Positions 15,183 to 21,477 of a stretch of DNA of 21,477 nucleotides are shown here, piece after piece. The translations under genes were made by a program, and so were the position numbers. This stretch comes from an uncultured Oscillospiraceae bacterium (GTDB lineage Bacteria; Bacillota; Clostridia; Oscillospirales; Oscillospiraceae): positions 14,215-35,691 of the forward strand of contig CAJUSE010000018.1 in NCBI GenBank assembly GCA_910588975.1. The letters run 5' to 3'. Under the pieces are notes generated by a model that had not been told where the DNA came from, did no database searches, and was given only the letters and a program-made list of their open reading frames with translations. Each line of letters begins with the position of its first letter. The first letter of the stretch is position 1.

Positions 15183-15515
15183 ATGACCTCACGCTGCATC
15201 TCTGTCGAGGCGCTGGAGAGCACCGGCTTTGCCTATACCCTCTCCCTCATCAACGGAAAATATAAAATGACCATTCTCTACACCCTGTCGGAATTCGGGG
15301 TGGTCCGTTTCAACGAGATGCGCCGCTACATTGGCAACGTCTCCTTCAAGACCCTCAGCGCCACCTTGAAGGAGCTGGAGCGAGACGGCCTGGTCCACCG
15401 GGAGGAGTACCCCCAGGTGCCCCCCAAGGTGGAGTACAGCCTTACCCCCCGGGGCAAATCCCTCATGCCCATCCTGGACGGGATGTGCCAGTGGGGGGAG
15501 GACAACCGCACCTGA
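15183..15515 (+). CDS. HxlR family winged-helix transcriptional regulator
   Basis: 110 residues, the normal HxlR (DUF24) size. LINGKYKMTILYTLSEFG matches the family core (GGKWxxxIL), RFNEMRRYIGNVSFKTLSATLKELERDGLVHRE is the helix-turn-helix, and PPKVEYSLTPRGKSLMPILDGM is the wing and dimer helix. Cys5 lies just before the core, the place of the redox-sensing Cys in HxlR members such as YodB and HypR. A thiol-based sensor of electrophiles or oxidants is therefore plausible. It is divergent from a flavin reductase, a common target of these regulators. The ribosome site AGGGAAG precedes the ATG by about 7 bases. Confidence 0.93.
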   Translation: MTSRCISVEALESTGFAYTLSLINGKYKMTILYTLSEFGVVRFNEMRRYIGNVSFKTLSATLKELERDGLVHREEYPQVPPKVEYSLTPRGKSLMPILDGMCQWGEDNRT

Positions 15516-15529
15516 TCGCCCAAACGCAG

Positions 15530-15566
15530 AAAAACCGCCCATCCGACAGGAATGGGCGGTTTTTTT
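15530..15566. terminator. Bidirectional intrinsic terminator between the HxlR-type and GNAT genes
   Basis: A-rich left side (15530-15534), the arms ACCGCCCAT and ATGGGCGGT extended by a short inner CC/GG pair around a GACA loop, then seven T (15560-15566). It lies between convergent genes. Confidence 0.9.
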
Positions 15567-15591
15567 CGTGTTCCGATGCCCCGGGAGGAGG

Positions 15592-16260
15592 TCACACCAC
15601 CTCGAACCAGTTGGAGACCACCCCGGTCTGGGCAAAGCCCTCGGAGCGGAAAAGCTCCAAAGCGGGCAGGTTGGCCGAGGAGACGGTGAGGGTGCAGGTG
15701 GGGGAGCGCATCCCATCCAGCAGGGTGCGCAGCAGTCGCCGGCCCAGACCCTGCCGCCGCAGATCGGGAGCGATGGCCAGGGCGGCAAGGGCCGGGATCT
15801 TCTCGGTCAGGTCCACCTCGTAAAGGCCCACCAGCTCCTCGCCCTGATAGGCCAGTCCCGCCCGGATGCCCTGCCGGTGCAGGCCGGCGGCGGTGTAGGT
15901 CCGGGCGTTGGGCACCCCGTCAAAGGAGCGGCCCGCCAGCTCCAAAAATACCCTGTCCTCACTGGAGCGCTTCAGGGGGCGGAGCACCAGCTTGTCCTGG
16001 GGCTTCTCCCGGCCGGTGAGGGGGGCCTCCATGGCCACCATGTCGTGGACATGGGTCAGCCGCCATACCCCGCAGGGGCCGGGGTGAAGGGGCTCGCCCT
16101 CGGGCAGGGAGGTGGCCAGCACCGACTTGGCCCCCGCCTTTTTCAGCTTTTCCATGCCCCTGCCCAGAGCCTCCCCCAGCCGCTCCTCCGGGCAGTCCCG
16201 GAGGATGATGTAGCCGATGCCCCGGGTGGGCACCTCACGTTGGATGATTTCAACGACCAT
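15592..16260 (-). CDS. GNAT family N-acetyltransferase with an N-terminal extension
   Basis: 222 residues from ATG 16260, preceded by AAGGAGG at about 8 bases. The C-terminal half (about 95-222) is a GNAT fold: VGLYEVDL strand, LAALAIAPDLRRQGLGRRLLRTLLDG (acetyl-CoA pyrophosphate loop, R/Q-x-x-G-x-G/A) and LTVSSANLPALELFRSEGF. The first 90 residues include GIGYIILRDCPEERLGEALGRGM and do not resemble a second complete GNAT; they may be a degenerate one. Substrate unknown. It begins 31 bases after the aminopeptidase stop and probably shares its transcript. Confidence 0.88.
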   Translation of the reverse strand: MVVEIIQREVPTRGIGYIILRDCPEERLGEALGRGMEKLKKAGAKSVLATSLPEGEPLHPGPCGVWRLTHVHDMVAMEAPLTGREKPQDKLVLRPLKRSSEDRVFLELAGRSFDGVPNARTYTAAGLHRQGIRAGLAYQGEELVGLYEVDLTEKIPALAALAIAPDLRRQGLGRRLLRTLLDGMRSPTCTLTVSSANLPALELFRSEGFAQTGVVSNWFEVV

Positions 16261-16291
16261 GGATGGTCCTCCTTCTTCGTGGATAGAGCAA

Positions 16292-17362
16292 TTACAAAAT
16301 GATGAGCTCGTTCTTCGGCGACTTGGTGATGGACATACAGCCCCCGTCCAGCATCCGCACGCAGTCCTCAATGCGCACGCCGAACTTGCCGGGGATGTAG
16401 ATGCCCGGCTCGGCGGAGACCATGGCCCCCACCGGCATGGGGGTAGTGCCCCGGCTGTTGGCGTTGGGGGCCTCGTGGACCTCAATGCCCAGGCTGTGGC
16501 CGTAGCCGTGGCCCATGAGCCCGGGGTAGCCGGCCTCGTCAAGGACCTTTACGGCGGCGTTGTGGATGTCCATACCCAGCACCCCGGCCTTACTGACGGC
16601 CATGCCCGCCTTCTGGGCGGCCAGAACGGTGTAGTAGACCTTCTCCTGCTCGGGGCTGACGCTGCCCACGGCGATGGTCCGGGTCATGTCCGAGCAGTAG
16701 CCCTTGTAGACACAGCCGAAGTCCATGGTGATAAGGTCTCCCTTCTGGATCTGGCGCATGCCGGGGATGGCGTGGGGGCGGGAGCCGTTAGGGCCGCTGG
16801 CCACAATGGCGGGGAAGCTCATGCGCTGGGCCCCCCGGGCCATCTGCTCAAAGGTGAGCTGGGCGGCGATCTGGGCCTCGGTCATACCCGGCTTGATGTA
16901 GTCCAAAATGGCAGTGAAGGCCTCGTCGGTGATACGCTGGGCCTCCTGCATGATGGCCAGCTCCTCCTCATCCTTGGCCCCCCGGAGGGTGACGATGAGG
17001 TCGTTGGCGTAGACCAGTTCCACCCCCTTCAGGTTGTCCTTCAGGTAGTTGTACTGGCCCAGGGACATATAGCTGTCCTCAATGCCCAGGGCCTTGATGC
17101 CGTGGGCGTCCACGAACTCCTGAATGTAGGCGGCGTAGTTGCGCTGGCCGTCCACGATGACCACCTCGGCCTCCTTCACGCTCTCCTGGGCCACCTCGGT
17201 GTACCGGGAGTCGGTGATGTACCGGGCGGCCTTGGGGGCGATGATGCCGTAGCTTTCGCCGTTGCAGCCGAAGGCGTAGAGCTCGCCGGGGTGGCTGGTG
17301 ACCAGCATGGCATCGATGTGGTACTCATTGAGCTTGGCGACGATTTTTTGAATACGGGACAT
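16292..17362 (-). CDS. M24B family Xaa-Pro-type aminopeptidase
   Basis: 356 residues: an N-terminal creatinase-like domain (1-125, with TSHPGELYAFGCNGES and YITDSRYTEVA) and a pita-bread peptidase domain. All five metal ligands are present: D214 in TMDFG, D225 in CSDMTRT, H289 in GHSLG, E318 in SAEPG and E332 in RIED. It should remove N-terminal residues before proline in peptides, in the cytoplasm, using two Mn or Co ions. The ATG at 17362 has AGGAAGGA about 5 bases before it; an upstream frame start at 17398 has no such site. The GNAT gene follows. A promoter is not clear in the 62-base gap upstream. Confidence 0.95.
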   Translation of the reverse strand: MSRIQKIVAKLNEYHIDAMLVTSHPGELYAFGCNGESYGIIAPKAARYITDSRYTEVAQESVKEAEVVIVDGQRNYAAYIQEFVDAHGIKALGIEDSYMSLGQYNYLKDNLKGVELVYANDLIVTLRGAKDEEELAIMQEAQRITDEAFTAILDYIKPGMTEAQIAAQLTFEQMARGAQRMSFPAIVASGPNGSRPHAIPGMRQIQKGDLITMDFGCVYKGYCSDMTRTIAVGSVSPEQEKVYYTVLAAQKAGMAVSKAGVLGMDIHNAAVKVLDEAGYPGLMGHGYGHSLGIEVHEAPNANSRGTTPMPVGAMVSAEPGIYIPGKFGVRIEDCVRMLDGGCMSITKSPKNELIIL

Positions 17363-17424
17363 AGTGATCCTTCCTTTCAAGGTTTGATATGAGGTCACAG
17401 GGGCACACGGTGTGCGCCCGTTTT

Positions 17425-17643
17425 TTACGGCGTGTCGCTCCGCCCCAAAAGATAATCGGCGGAGACGTTGAAGTACTCGCAGAGGGTATACAGCCGGGCC
17501 ATAGTGGTGCCAGAGTTGCCCCGCTCCATATCACCCACCTGGGTGACTGAAATATTCAATAGATTTGCGATATCAGCCCTTTTTGCGCCCTTTTGCTTTC
17601 TGAGAAGTTTTAGGCGTTTGCCAAAAATACTTGCGTCAAACAC
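17425..17643 (-). CDS. XRE family (Cro/cI-type) helix-turn-helix regulator
   Basis: 72 residues, a single HTH_3 domain: FGKRLKLLRKQKGAKRADIA, NLLNISVTQVGDMERG (recognition helix), then LYTLCEYFNVSADYLLGRSD, the standard end of this family. Translation starts at GTG 17643, with AAGGAGG 9 bases upstream; no ATG is available in frame. It has no extra sensor domain, so it probably acts as a dimeric repressor. The divergent small gene (17721) and this gene have promoters on the same DNA inside a long inverted repeat, so the likely target is this shared region. M24 peptidase lies 62 bases downstream. Confidence 0.9.
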   Translation of the reverse strand: MFDASIFGKRLKLLRKQKGAKRADIANLLNISVTQVGDMERGNSGTTMARLYTLCEYFNVSADYLLGRSDTP

Positions 17644-17655
17644 AAAAATTCCTCC

Positions 17656-17708
17656 TTGACTTTTGAAGAAATAATCTGTATAATATATAAAGATTAAATC
17701 TTCAAAAG
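17656..17708. promoter_or_regulatory. Face-to-face overlapping promoters inside a 17-bp-arm inverted repeat
   Basis: Plus strand: TTGACT (17656-17661), 17 bases, TATAAT (17679-17684). Minus strand: TTGAAG (17700-17705), 17 bases, TATACA (17677-17682). The two -10 boxes share four bases. The arms 17660-17676 and 17692-17708 are reverse complements with two mismatches (core CTTTTGAAGA). They flank the shared -10 region, as expected for paired operators of the XRE repressor. The plus promoter is near consensus; the minus one is weaker. Confidence 0.75.
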
Positions 17709-17720
17709 GAGTAAATGACT

Positions 17721-17969
17721 ATGAACTTCCTGGAAACCATGTTTTACCGTCTGATAGAGGAGCCGGAGCCCCAGACACCGGAATACAGGGAAAACCGAAG
17801 TGTCCGTATAGACCTGCTGGGCAGGATCCACCAGGCCATGGGTGAGGAGATGGCGGATAAGATAAACGACATCTACGCCGAGCGGGAGACCATGGAGAAC
17901 TACCGCTATTTCCTGTTCGGCATCCAGCTGGGCCTGGAGCTGCTGGTCCTGACGGGGAAGGAGCTGTAA
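17721..17969 (+). CDS. Small DUF6809-like protein of unknown function
   Basis: 82 residues from ATG 17721. An in-frame ATG at 17715 is only 3 bases from the ribosome site AAAGGAG, while 17721 is 9 bases away. Sequence begins MNFLETMFYRLIEEPEPQTP and ends NYRYFLFGIQLGLELLVLTG. This matches the layout of DUF6809 proteins (N-terminal LE-x-L/M-Y, charged middle, C-terminal F-x-x-G-x-x-LG helix), though family membership is from memory of the pattern. No catalytic motif is visible. Mostly helical. Such proteins often lie beside XRE regulators or in mobile elements. The strong promoter and the flanking repeat suggest tight repression by the divergent XRE protein. Confidence 0.75.
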   Translation: MNFLETMFYRLIEEPEPQTPEYRENRSVRIDLLGRIHQAMGEEMADKINDIYAERETMENYRYFLFGIQLGLELLVLTGKEL

Positions 17970-17983
17970 AGGCGGGCCGTCCC

Positions 17984-18832
17984 TCACTTCGCCGCCTGGT
18001 ACAGCCCCTTCATGGTCAGGGCGTCGTCGGTCTGTGTCCCGGCGCTCTCGCAGATGAAGGTGGGGCCCCAGCCCCGGCGGGCGATCTCGGCCATCAGAGG
18101 AGCCGGGTCGGGGCCAAAGCCCTCGTTGTCGGCAAAGGTGCGGTGGCACTTTTCGCCCCCCTTGGGGGTGAACTCGATTTGGGAGAAGTGGGAGTGGAAG
18201 GTTTTCACCCGTGACCGCCCAAGTGCCTGCTCCATCTGGTCCAACATCCGGACACAGGCGTCGTGGCCCTCCAGCTCTCCCAAAGTTCGGGCGTAGAGGT
18301 GGCCGAAGTCCACGCAGGGGATGAGCCGCTCGTCCAGCTGGCACAGCTCCAGCACCTCGCCCAGGTCCCCAAGCTGATTGATCTTCCCCATGGTCTCGGG
18401 GCACAGGGCGATGTGGCCAAAGCCCTCTCCCTCCCAGACCTTCAGGATTTTCTCCATGGAGCCCAGGGCGATGTCCAGGGCCTCCCGGCGGCTCCGCTTC
18501 ATCAGTGCCCCGGTGTGTATAACGATGCGTCCGGCCCCCATCCAGTCCGCCGCCCGGCAGGATTGAAGGATATAGCCGATGGTCTTTTTCAGGGCCTCGG
18601 GGTCGGGGTTTGCCAGGTTGATGAAGTAGGGGGCGTGGAGGGAGAGGGTGATGCCCGCCTCCTGGGCGGCCTGGCCCAGCTTCCGGGCGGTGTCCTCCCC
18701 CACATGGACCCCCTTGCCGCACTGGTATTCATAGCAGTCCAGCCCCAGGGAGGCGATCCACCCGGGGGCCTCCACCGAGGATTTGTAGGGAAATGCATCG
18801 GCGTTGCCCGCCGGGCCGAATTTTGCAGTCAT
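17984..18832 (-). CDS. Endonuclease IV-like TIM-barrel protein (AP endonuclease 2 family)
   Basis: 282 residues, close to the 280-285 of Nfo. The barrel strands carry the metal-binding pattern of the family: SLHAPYFINLAN, GAGRIVIHTGA, ALCPETMGK, PCVDFGHLYAR, TFHSHFSQIEF and TFICES. Together these give the His/Glu/Asp set for three zinc ions. Nfo-type enzymes cut DNA 5' to abasic sites. The overall sequence is not close to classical Nfo, so a different sugar or phosphodiester substrate is possible; the general call is safer. ATG 18832 has AAGGAGG 7-8 bases upstream. It follows yqeG by 23 bases as the second gene of that unit. Confidence 0.88.
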   Translation of the reverse strand: MTAKFGPAGNADAFPYKSSVEAPGWIASLGLDCYEYQCGKGVHVGEDTARKLGQAAQEAGITLSLHAPYFINLANPDPEALKKTIGYILQSCRAADWMGAGRIVIHTGALMKRSRREALDIALGSMEKILKVWEGEGFGHIALCPETMGKINQLGDLGEVLELCQLDERLIPCVDFGHLYARTLGELEGHDACVRMLDQMEQALGRSRVKTFHSHFSQIEFTPKGGEKCHRTFADNEGFGPDPAPLMAEIARRGWGPTFICESAGTQTDDALTMKGLYQAAK

Positions 18833-18855
18833 GGGGCCACCTCCTTGGGGAGAAA

Positions 18856-19362
18856 TCAGCGGTCGTGGCGGGCCATAGCCGCCATGCGAAAGGGGGTCTC
18901 AATGGCATAGCGCAGCCGTCGGCCCGGGTTCTTCCCCCAGGCCATGGGCCGGACCAGCACGGTGCGGATGCCCGCCCGGTTGGCCCCCAGAATGTCAGTG
19001 AAAATTTGGTCCCCCACCATCAAAGCCTCCGATGCCGGGATGCCGGTCTGCCGGAGGGCCTGCTGAAAGCCCTTTGTCCCCGGCTTGCCGGCATGGCGGA
19101 CGTAGGGGATGCCCAGGACCTCGCAGAAGTCGGGGCACCGCCGGCTTTTCCGGGAGTTTGACACCACAAACAGGGTGATGCCGCTGCCCTCCAGCTCCTC
19201 CTTCCACTGCCGCAGGGCGGGGGAGGGGAGGGGCTCCTCATAGGGGGTCAGGGTGTTGTCCAAATCGGCCAGTACCAGCCGGACCCCCAGCTCCTTCAGA
19301 ACAGCGGGGGTCAGCCAGTAGATGCTCTCCATCAGGTGGCAGGGGATCAGGGGGCAGGGCAA
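18856..19362 (-). CDS. yqeG: YqeG family HAD IIIA-type phosphatase
   Basis: 168 residues, the usual YqeG length. HAD motifs: LADLDNTLTPYEEP (motif I, nucleophile Asp), FVVSNSRKSRR (motif II), GKPGTKGFQQAL (motif III Lys) and MVGDQIFTDILGANRAG (motif IV). B. subtilis YqeG lies near yqeH, yhbY and nadD, and mitochondrial relatives dephosphorylate phosphatidylglycerophosphate, so a PGP phosphatase role is plausible but unproven. Start TTG at 19362 was chosen because GAGGTGAT lies at a normal distance; ATG 19332 has no ribosome site and would remove the N-terminal stretch relatives have. A promoter lies at 19470-19499. Confidence 0.9.
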   Translation of the reverse strand: MPCPLIPCHLMESIYWLTPAVLKELGVRLVLADLDNTLTPYEEPLPSPALRQWKEELEGSGITLFVVSNSRKSRRCPDFCEVLGIPYVRHAGKPGTKGFQQALRQTGIPASEALMVGDQIFTDILGANRAGIRTVLVRPMAWGKNPGRRLRYAIETPFRMAAMARHDR

Positions 19363-19469
19363 AGGAAATCACCTCTTTTGGGGGTGGGGACTTCTGTTTT
19401 CCGCCGCAGCGGCATACAAATAGCAGGAGCCCGGGCGGCATGCCCCGGGCAAACAGGCCGTTATAGGCT

Positions 19470-19499
19470 ATTATATCACCAAATGACCCACTTGGACAA
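19470..19499 (-). promoter_or_regulatory. SigA-type promoter for yqeG
   Basis: On the minus strand TTGTCC (19494-19499), an 18-base spacer, and a perfect TATAAT (19470-19475). The -35 touches the ribosome site of the divergent plus-strand gene (AAGGGGG, 19498-19504). The roughly 100-nt leader holds a GC hairpin with arms GCCCGGG and CCCGGGC (about 19430-19450). Confidence 0.75.
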
Positions 19500-19512
19500 G
19501 GGGGAAATGGAT

Positions 19513-20286
19513 ATGGAGGAAAAACAAACGTTCATTTTGGCGGTGCCCCCCGGCTCGGTGATGGCGGCCGGGCGGCTGGGCCTGCCCATGGCCCATCTGG
19601 CCTACCGGGTGGGGGGCGGCCCTCACCTGTTCCGCAGCAATTCCCCGGTGTCCCCCCGGGGCGGGCTGCTGGTCATGGATGCCCCACGGTTTCAGGGGGG
19701 CAGGGAGGTGGAGGCCTTCTGCGGGGAGGTCCTCCGGGAGTGTGCCGCCCGGCGGTTTAGCGGGGTGGTCTGCCGCTTTCTGGGCCGGGTCCATCCCCAG
19801 CTGGAGGAGGCGGCGGGGCGGCTGGGGGAGGTCTGCCCCCAGCGGGGGCTGAGCTGCTACGTGTCCGAGCCCTACGGCGCCGCCGCCCCCCAGGCCCGTG
19901 TGCTCATTCCCACCGCCCTCTCCGGCGGCTCCCTCCGCTCCCGGCTGGAGGAGGCCCAGGGCCGCTTTGGCCCCGGTCGGGTGGCCCTGTGGGTGGAGCG
20001 GGTCCGGGAGGATTTCCTGCTGCCCTCGCCCACCGGTTCGGGCACGCCCCTGACGGCTCCCCAGCTGGAGGAGCTGCGGGAAAAGCAGGGGGGGAGCGTC
20101 TTTTTTGACCACCAGCTCTGTGCCCACTACTTCACCTACATGGCGGGGGAGCAGGGTCATTTCGTCCTCTTTGACGATGCCCGCAGCCTGAGCAAAAAGC
20201 TGCAGATCGGCCGGGAGCTGGGCATTTCCACCGCCTTCCTGCCCTATGAGGAGACCCAGGACATTTTGAAGGACATCCTGTCGTAG
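19513..20286 (+). CDS. Conserved-looking protein of unknown function
   Basis: 257 residues from ATG 19513, 8 bases after AAGGGGG; ATG 19483 and 19507 are alternatives with worse spacing. I do not recognise the family. No signal peptide or membrane segment. Alternating strand/helix pieces such as GGLLVMDAP, GVVCRFLG, LSCYVSEPY, ARVLIPTALSG, VALWVERVREDFLLP, SVFFDHQLCAHY and GISTAFLPYEE resemble a TIM-barrel rhythm, weakly like GH18-type proteins, but a DxxDxDxE motif is absent. A stress on Asp-His in FFDHQ could be a site. Arg- and Gly-rich with high GC. Its promoter is unclear; it is divergent from yqeG and ends at a strong terminator. Confidence 0.7.
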   Translation: MEEKQTFILAVPPGSVMAAGRLGLPMAHLAYRVGGGPHLFRSNSPVSPRGGLLVMDAPRFQGGREVEAFCGEVLRECAARRFSGVVCRFLGRVHPQLEEAAGRLGEVCPQRGLSCYVSEPYGAAAPQARVLIPTALSGGSLRSRLEEAQGRFGPGRVALWVERVREDFLLPSPTGSGTPLTAPQLEELREKQGGSVFFDHQLCAHYFTYMAGEQGHFVLFDDARSLSKKLQIGRELGISTAFLPYEETQDILKDILS

Positions 20287-20292
20287 AACGAA

Positions 20293-20326
20293 AAAAGCCC
20301 TGCGTTTATAAAAACGCAGGGCTTTT
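20293..20326. terminator. Bidirectional intrinsic terminator between the unknown gene and rpsU
   Basis: A perfect 15-bp stem (20293-20307 with 20312-20326; core GCCCTGCG) around a 4-base loop, with A and T runs at the outer ends. It serves the convergent genes on both sides. Confidence 0.93.
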
Positions 20327-20334
20327 CAGGCTTC

Positions 20335-20517
20335 TTAGTAGAACTTTTTCCGGTTCTTGCGGGCGGCCTCAGACTTCTTGCGCCGCTTCACACTGGGGCT
20401 CTCATAGTGCTCCCGCTTGCGGACCTCGGCAAGGACACCGGACTTGGCACAGCTGCGCTTAAAGCGCTTCAGTGCATTGTCCAGGGACTCGCCCTCTTTC
20501 ACACGAATTTCCGACAT
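20335..20517 (-). CDS. rpsU: Small ribosomal subunit protein bS21
   Basis: 60 residues, typical of bS21. It shows IRVKEGESLDNALKRFKRSC, REHYESPSVKRRKKSEAA and a basic end RKNRKKFY. It binds the 30S platform and helps mRNA engagement near the anti-Shine-Dalgarno region. ATG 20517 is preceded by a GGGAGGGG purine run at 7 bases. It is a single-gene unit with its own consensus promoter and terminator, matching the high and separately controlled output expected of a ribosomal protein. Confidence 0.97.
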   Translation of the reverse strand: MSEIRVKEGESLDNALKRFKRSCAKSGVLAEVRKREHYESPSVKRRKKSEAARKNRKKFY

Positions 20518-20596
20518 TGTCTTTCCCCTCCCTCCGAAGCAGTGGTATATTTTCCCGACTGCGAAAGGGCCACATAGCTATGGCTTTAACAGTAGC

Positions 20597-20630
20597 ATTA
20601 TACGTGATTTCTCGCCGCTTGTCAAGCGGC
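20597..20630 (-). promoter_or_regulatory. Perfect-consensus SigA promoter of rpsU with a palindrome over the -35
   Basis: On the minus strand TTGACA (20620-20625), a 17-base spacer, and TATAAT (20597-20602), all consensus. The -35 sits inside a perfect inverted repeat GCCGCTTG-T-CAAGCGGC (20614-20630). The leader is about 70 nt. The palindrome might be an operator or a leftover hairpin after leuS. Confidence 0.88.
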
Positions 20631-20656
20631 ATTTATTGTATTTGCCCCACAGGTGC

Positions 20657-21477
20657 TCACTGGGGCTTGACGATGAAGTTCACCAGCTTGCCCGGCACGT
20701 GGATGACCTTCACCACGGCCATGCCATCCAGGAACTTCTCCACGTTGGGAACAGCCCTGGCGGCGGCCTCCACGGCGGCGTTGTCGCTGCCGGCGGGGAC
20801 CTCCACAGTGCCCCGGAGCTTGCCCCCCACCTGAACGGCGATGGTGGCGGTGGCGGCCACCGTCTTGCTCTCGTCATAGGCGGGCCAGCTCATCTGACAG
20901 GCCATTTTGCTCTCGCTGGCGGCATAGCCCAGGCTCTCCCACAGCTCCTCCACCATGTGGGGGGCGAAGGGGGAGAGCATCTGCAGCAGGGCCTTGTAGT
21001 CCCCCTTGGTGCAGCCGTTGGCGTAGAAGTCGTTCACCAGGCTCATCAGCGTGGCGATGGCGGTGTTGAACTTCATGTTGTCGATGTCGTCGGAGACCTT
21101 CTTGATGGCCTTGTGGAGGGCGGCGGCGTTGGCCTCGGACTGCTCCCCCTCCTTGAGCTGCTCAGAGAGGTTCCACACCCGGTCCAGGAAACGCTTACAG
21201 CCCTTCACGCCGTTGTCGCTCCAGGCGGCGGCCTGCTCGAAGTCGCCGATGAACATGATATAGGTGCGCATGGTGTCGGCGCCGTAGGCGGCAATGACGT
21301 CGTCAGGGTTGACCACATTGCCCCGGCTCTTGGACATCTTCTCGCCCCCCTCGCCCAGGATCATGCCGTGGCTGGTCCGCTTGGCGTAGGGCTCCTTGGT
21401 GGGGACGACGCCGATGTCGTAGAGGAACTTGTGCCAGAACCGGGAGTAGAGCAGGTGCAGGGTGGTGTGCTCCATGC
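20657..21477 (-). CDS. leuS: Leucyl-tRNA synthetase, C-terminal part (5' end outside window)
   Basis: The last 273 or so codons of a class I synthetase, entering from the right edge and ending with TGA at 20657. It shows TLHLLYSRFWHKFLYDIG, EPYAKRTSHGMILGEGGEKMSKSRGN (KMSKS ATP loop) and VVNPDDVIAAYGADTMRTYIMF. The anticodon-binding helical domain follows (FLDRVWNLSEQ, LMSLVNDFYANG, LSPFAPHMVEELWE), then the C-terminal domain IAVQVGGKLRGTVEVP...VVKVIHVPGKLVNFIVKPQ. It charges tRNA-Leu. Any upstream T-box is outside the window. No T-rich terminator is seen between its stop and the rpsU promoter. Confidence 0.97.
   Translation of the reverse strand, partial: MEHTTLHLLYSRFWHKFLYDIGVVPTKEPYAKRTSHGMILGEGGEKMSKSRGNVVNPDDVIAAYGADTMRTYIMFIGDFEQAAAWSDNGVKGCKRFLDRVWNLSEQLKEGEQSEANAAALHKAIKKVSDDIDNMKFNTAIATLMSLVNDFYANGCTKGDYKALLQMLSPFAPHMVEELWESLGYAASESKMACQMSWPAYDESKTVAATATIAVQVGGKLRGTVEVPAGSDNAAVEAAARAVPNVEKFLDGMAVVKVIHVPGKLVNFIVKPQ

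Noticed and set aside
17395..17426. Hairpin (CACAC/GTGTG) followed by six T on the plus strand
   Set aside because: It has terminator form only for plus-strand transcription, but no plus-strand gene precedes it; on the minus strand, where the flanking genes lie, no T run follows.
17984..18832. Calling the TIM-barrel gene nfo (deoxyribonuclease IV) outright
   Set aside because: Metal-ligand motifs fit the superfamily, but the rest of the sequence differs enough that another substrate is possible; left without a gene symbol.
1..21477. CRISPR arrays, tRNA or rRNA genes, insertion sequences
   Set aside because: No regularly spaced repeats, cloverleaf-like segments, conserved rRNA stretches or transposase-like proteins were seen on either strand.

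Overview
The window looks like chromosome of a GC-rich gut Clostridia, most likely the Oscillospiraceae group (Flavonifractor / Lawsonibacter / Intestinimonas type). The reasons are a high-GC coding bias, strong SigA-type promoters, AGGAGG-like ribosome sites, and Firmicute gene orders: smc-ftsY, rph-rdgB, and yhbY-nadD-yqeK-LCP-rsfS. This placement is inference from gene order and composition. No rRNA, tRNA, CRISPR array or insertion sequence was found. No gene-free stretch exceeds 300 bases; the longest are 2479-2690 and 4074-4304, and both hold promoters and leader hairpins.

Left edge (1-400): the 3' end of an AT-rich Mrr-type restriction endonuclease gene, then a strong hairpin terminator. 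Base composition changes sharply here, as at the edge of an acquired region. Region 407-4073 (minus strand): two closely related MATE efflux transporters in tandem, each with its own promoter and a hairpin-bearing leader. The downstream copy is followed by a DUF1461 membrane protein. Region 4223-9383 (plus): smc, two paralogous 97-residue membrane/zinc-ribbon proteins, and ftsY, linking chromosome condensation and SRP-dependent membrane targeting. The smc start codon appears to be non-canonical. Region 9541-14505 (plus): an RNA and NAD maintenance run made of rph, rdgB, yhbY, a fused nadD-yqeK, an LCP cell-wall ligase-like protein with a long Pro/Ser/Thr tail, and rsfS, closed by a strong terminator.

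Region 14521-15566: a flavin reductase and an HxlR regulator transcribed divergently from overlapping promoters, a typical thiol/electrophile-stress arrangement. Region 15592-17362 (minus): a GNAT acetyltransferase and an M24 aminopeptidase. Region 17425-17969: an XRE regulator and a small DUF6809-like protein whose promoters overlap face to face inside a 17-bp-arm inverted repeat. Region 17984-19362 (minus): yqeG (HAD phosphatase) and an endonuclease IV-like TIM-barrel protein. Region 19513-20286 (plus): an unrecognised protein. Right edge (minus): rpsU behind a perfect-consensus promoter, and the 3' part of leuS, which runs off the window.

Most of the window is core housekeeping DNA. The less ordinary items are the XRE/DUF6809 switch-like promoter, the HxlR divergent promoter, the smc start, the zinc-ribbon gene pair between smc and ftsY, the NadD-YqeK fusion, and the C10 tract in a MATE leader.
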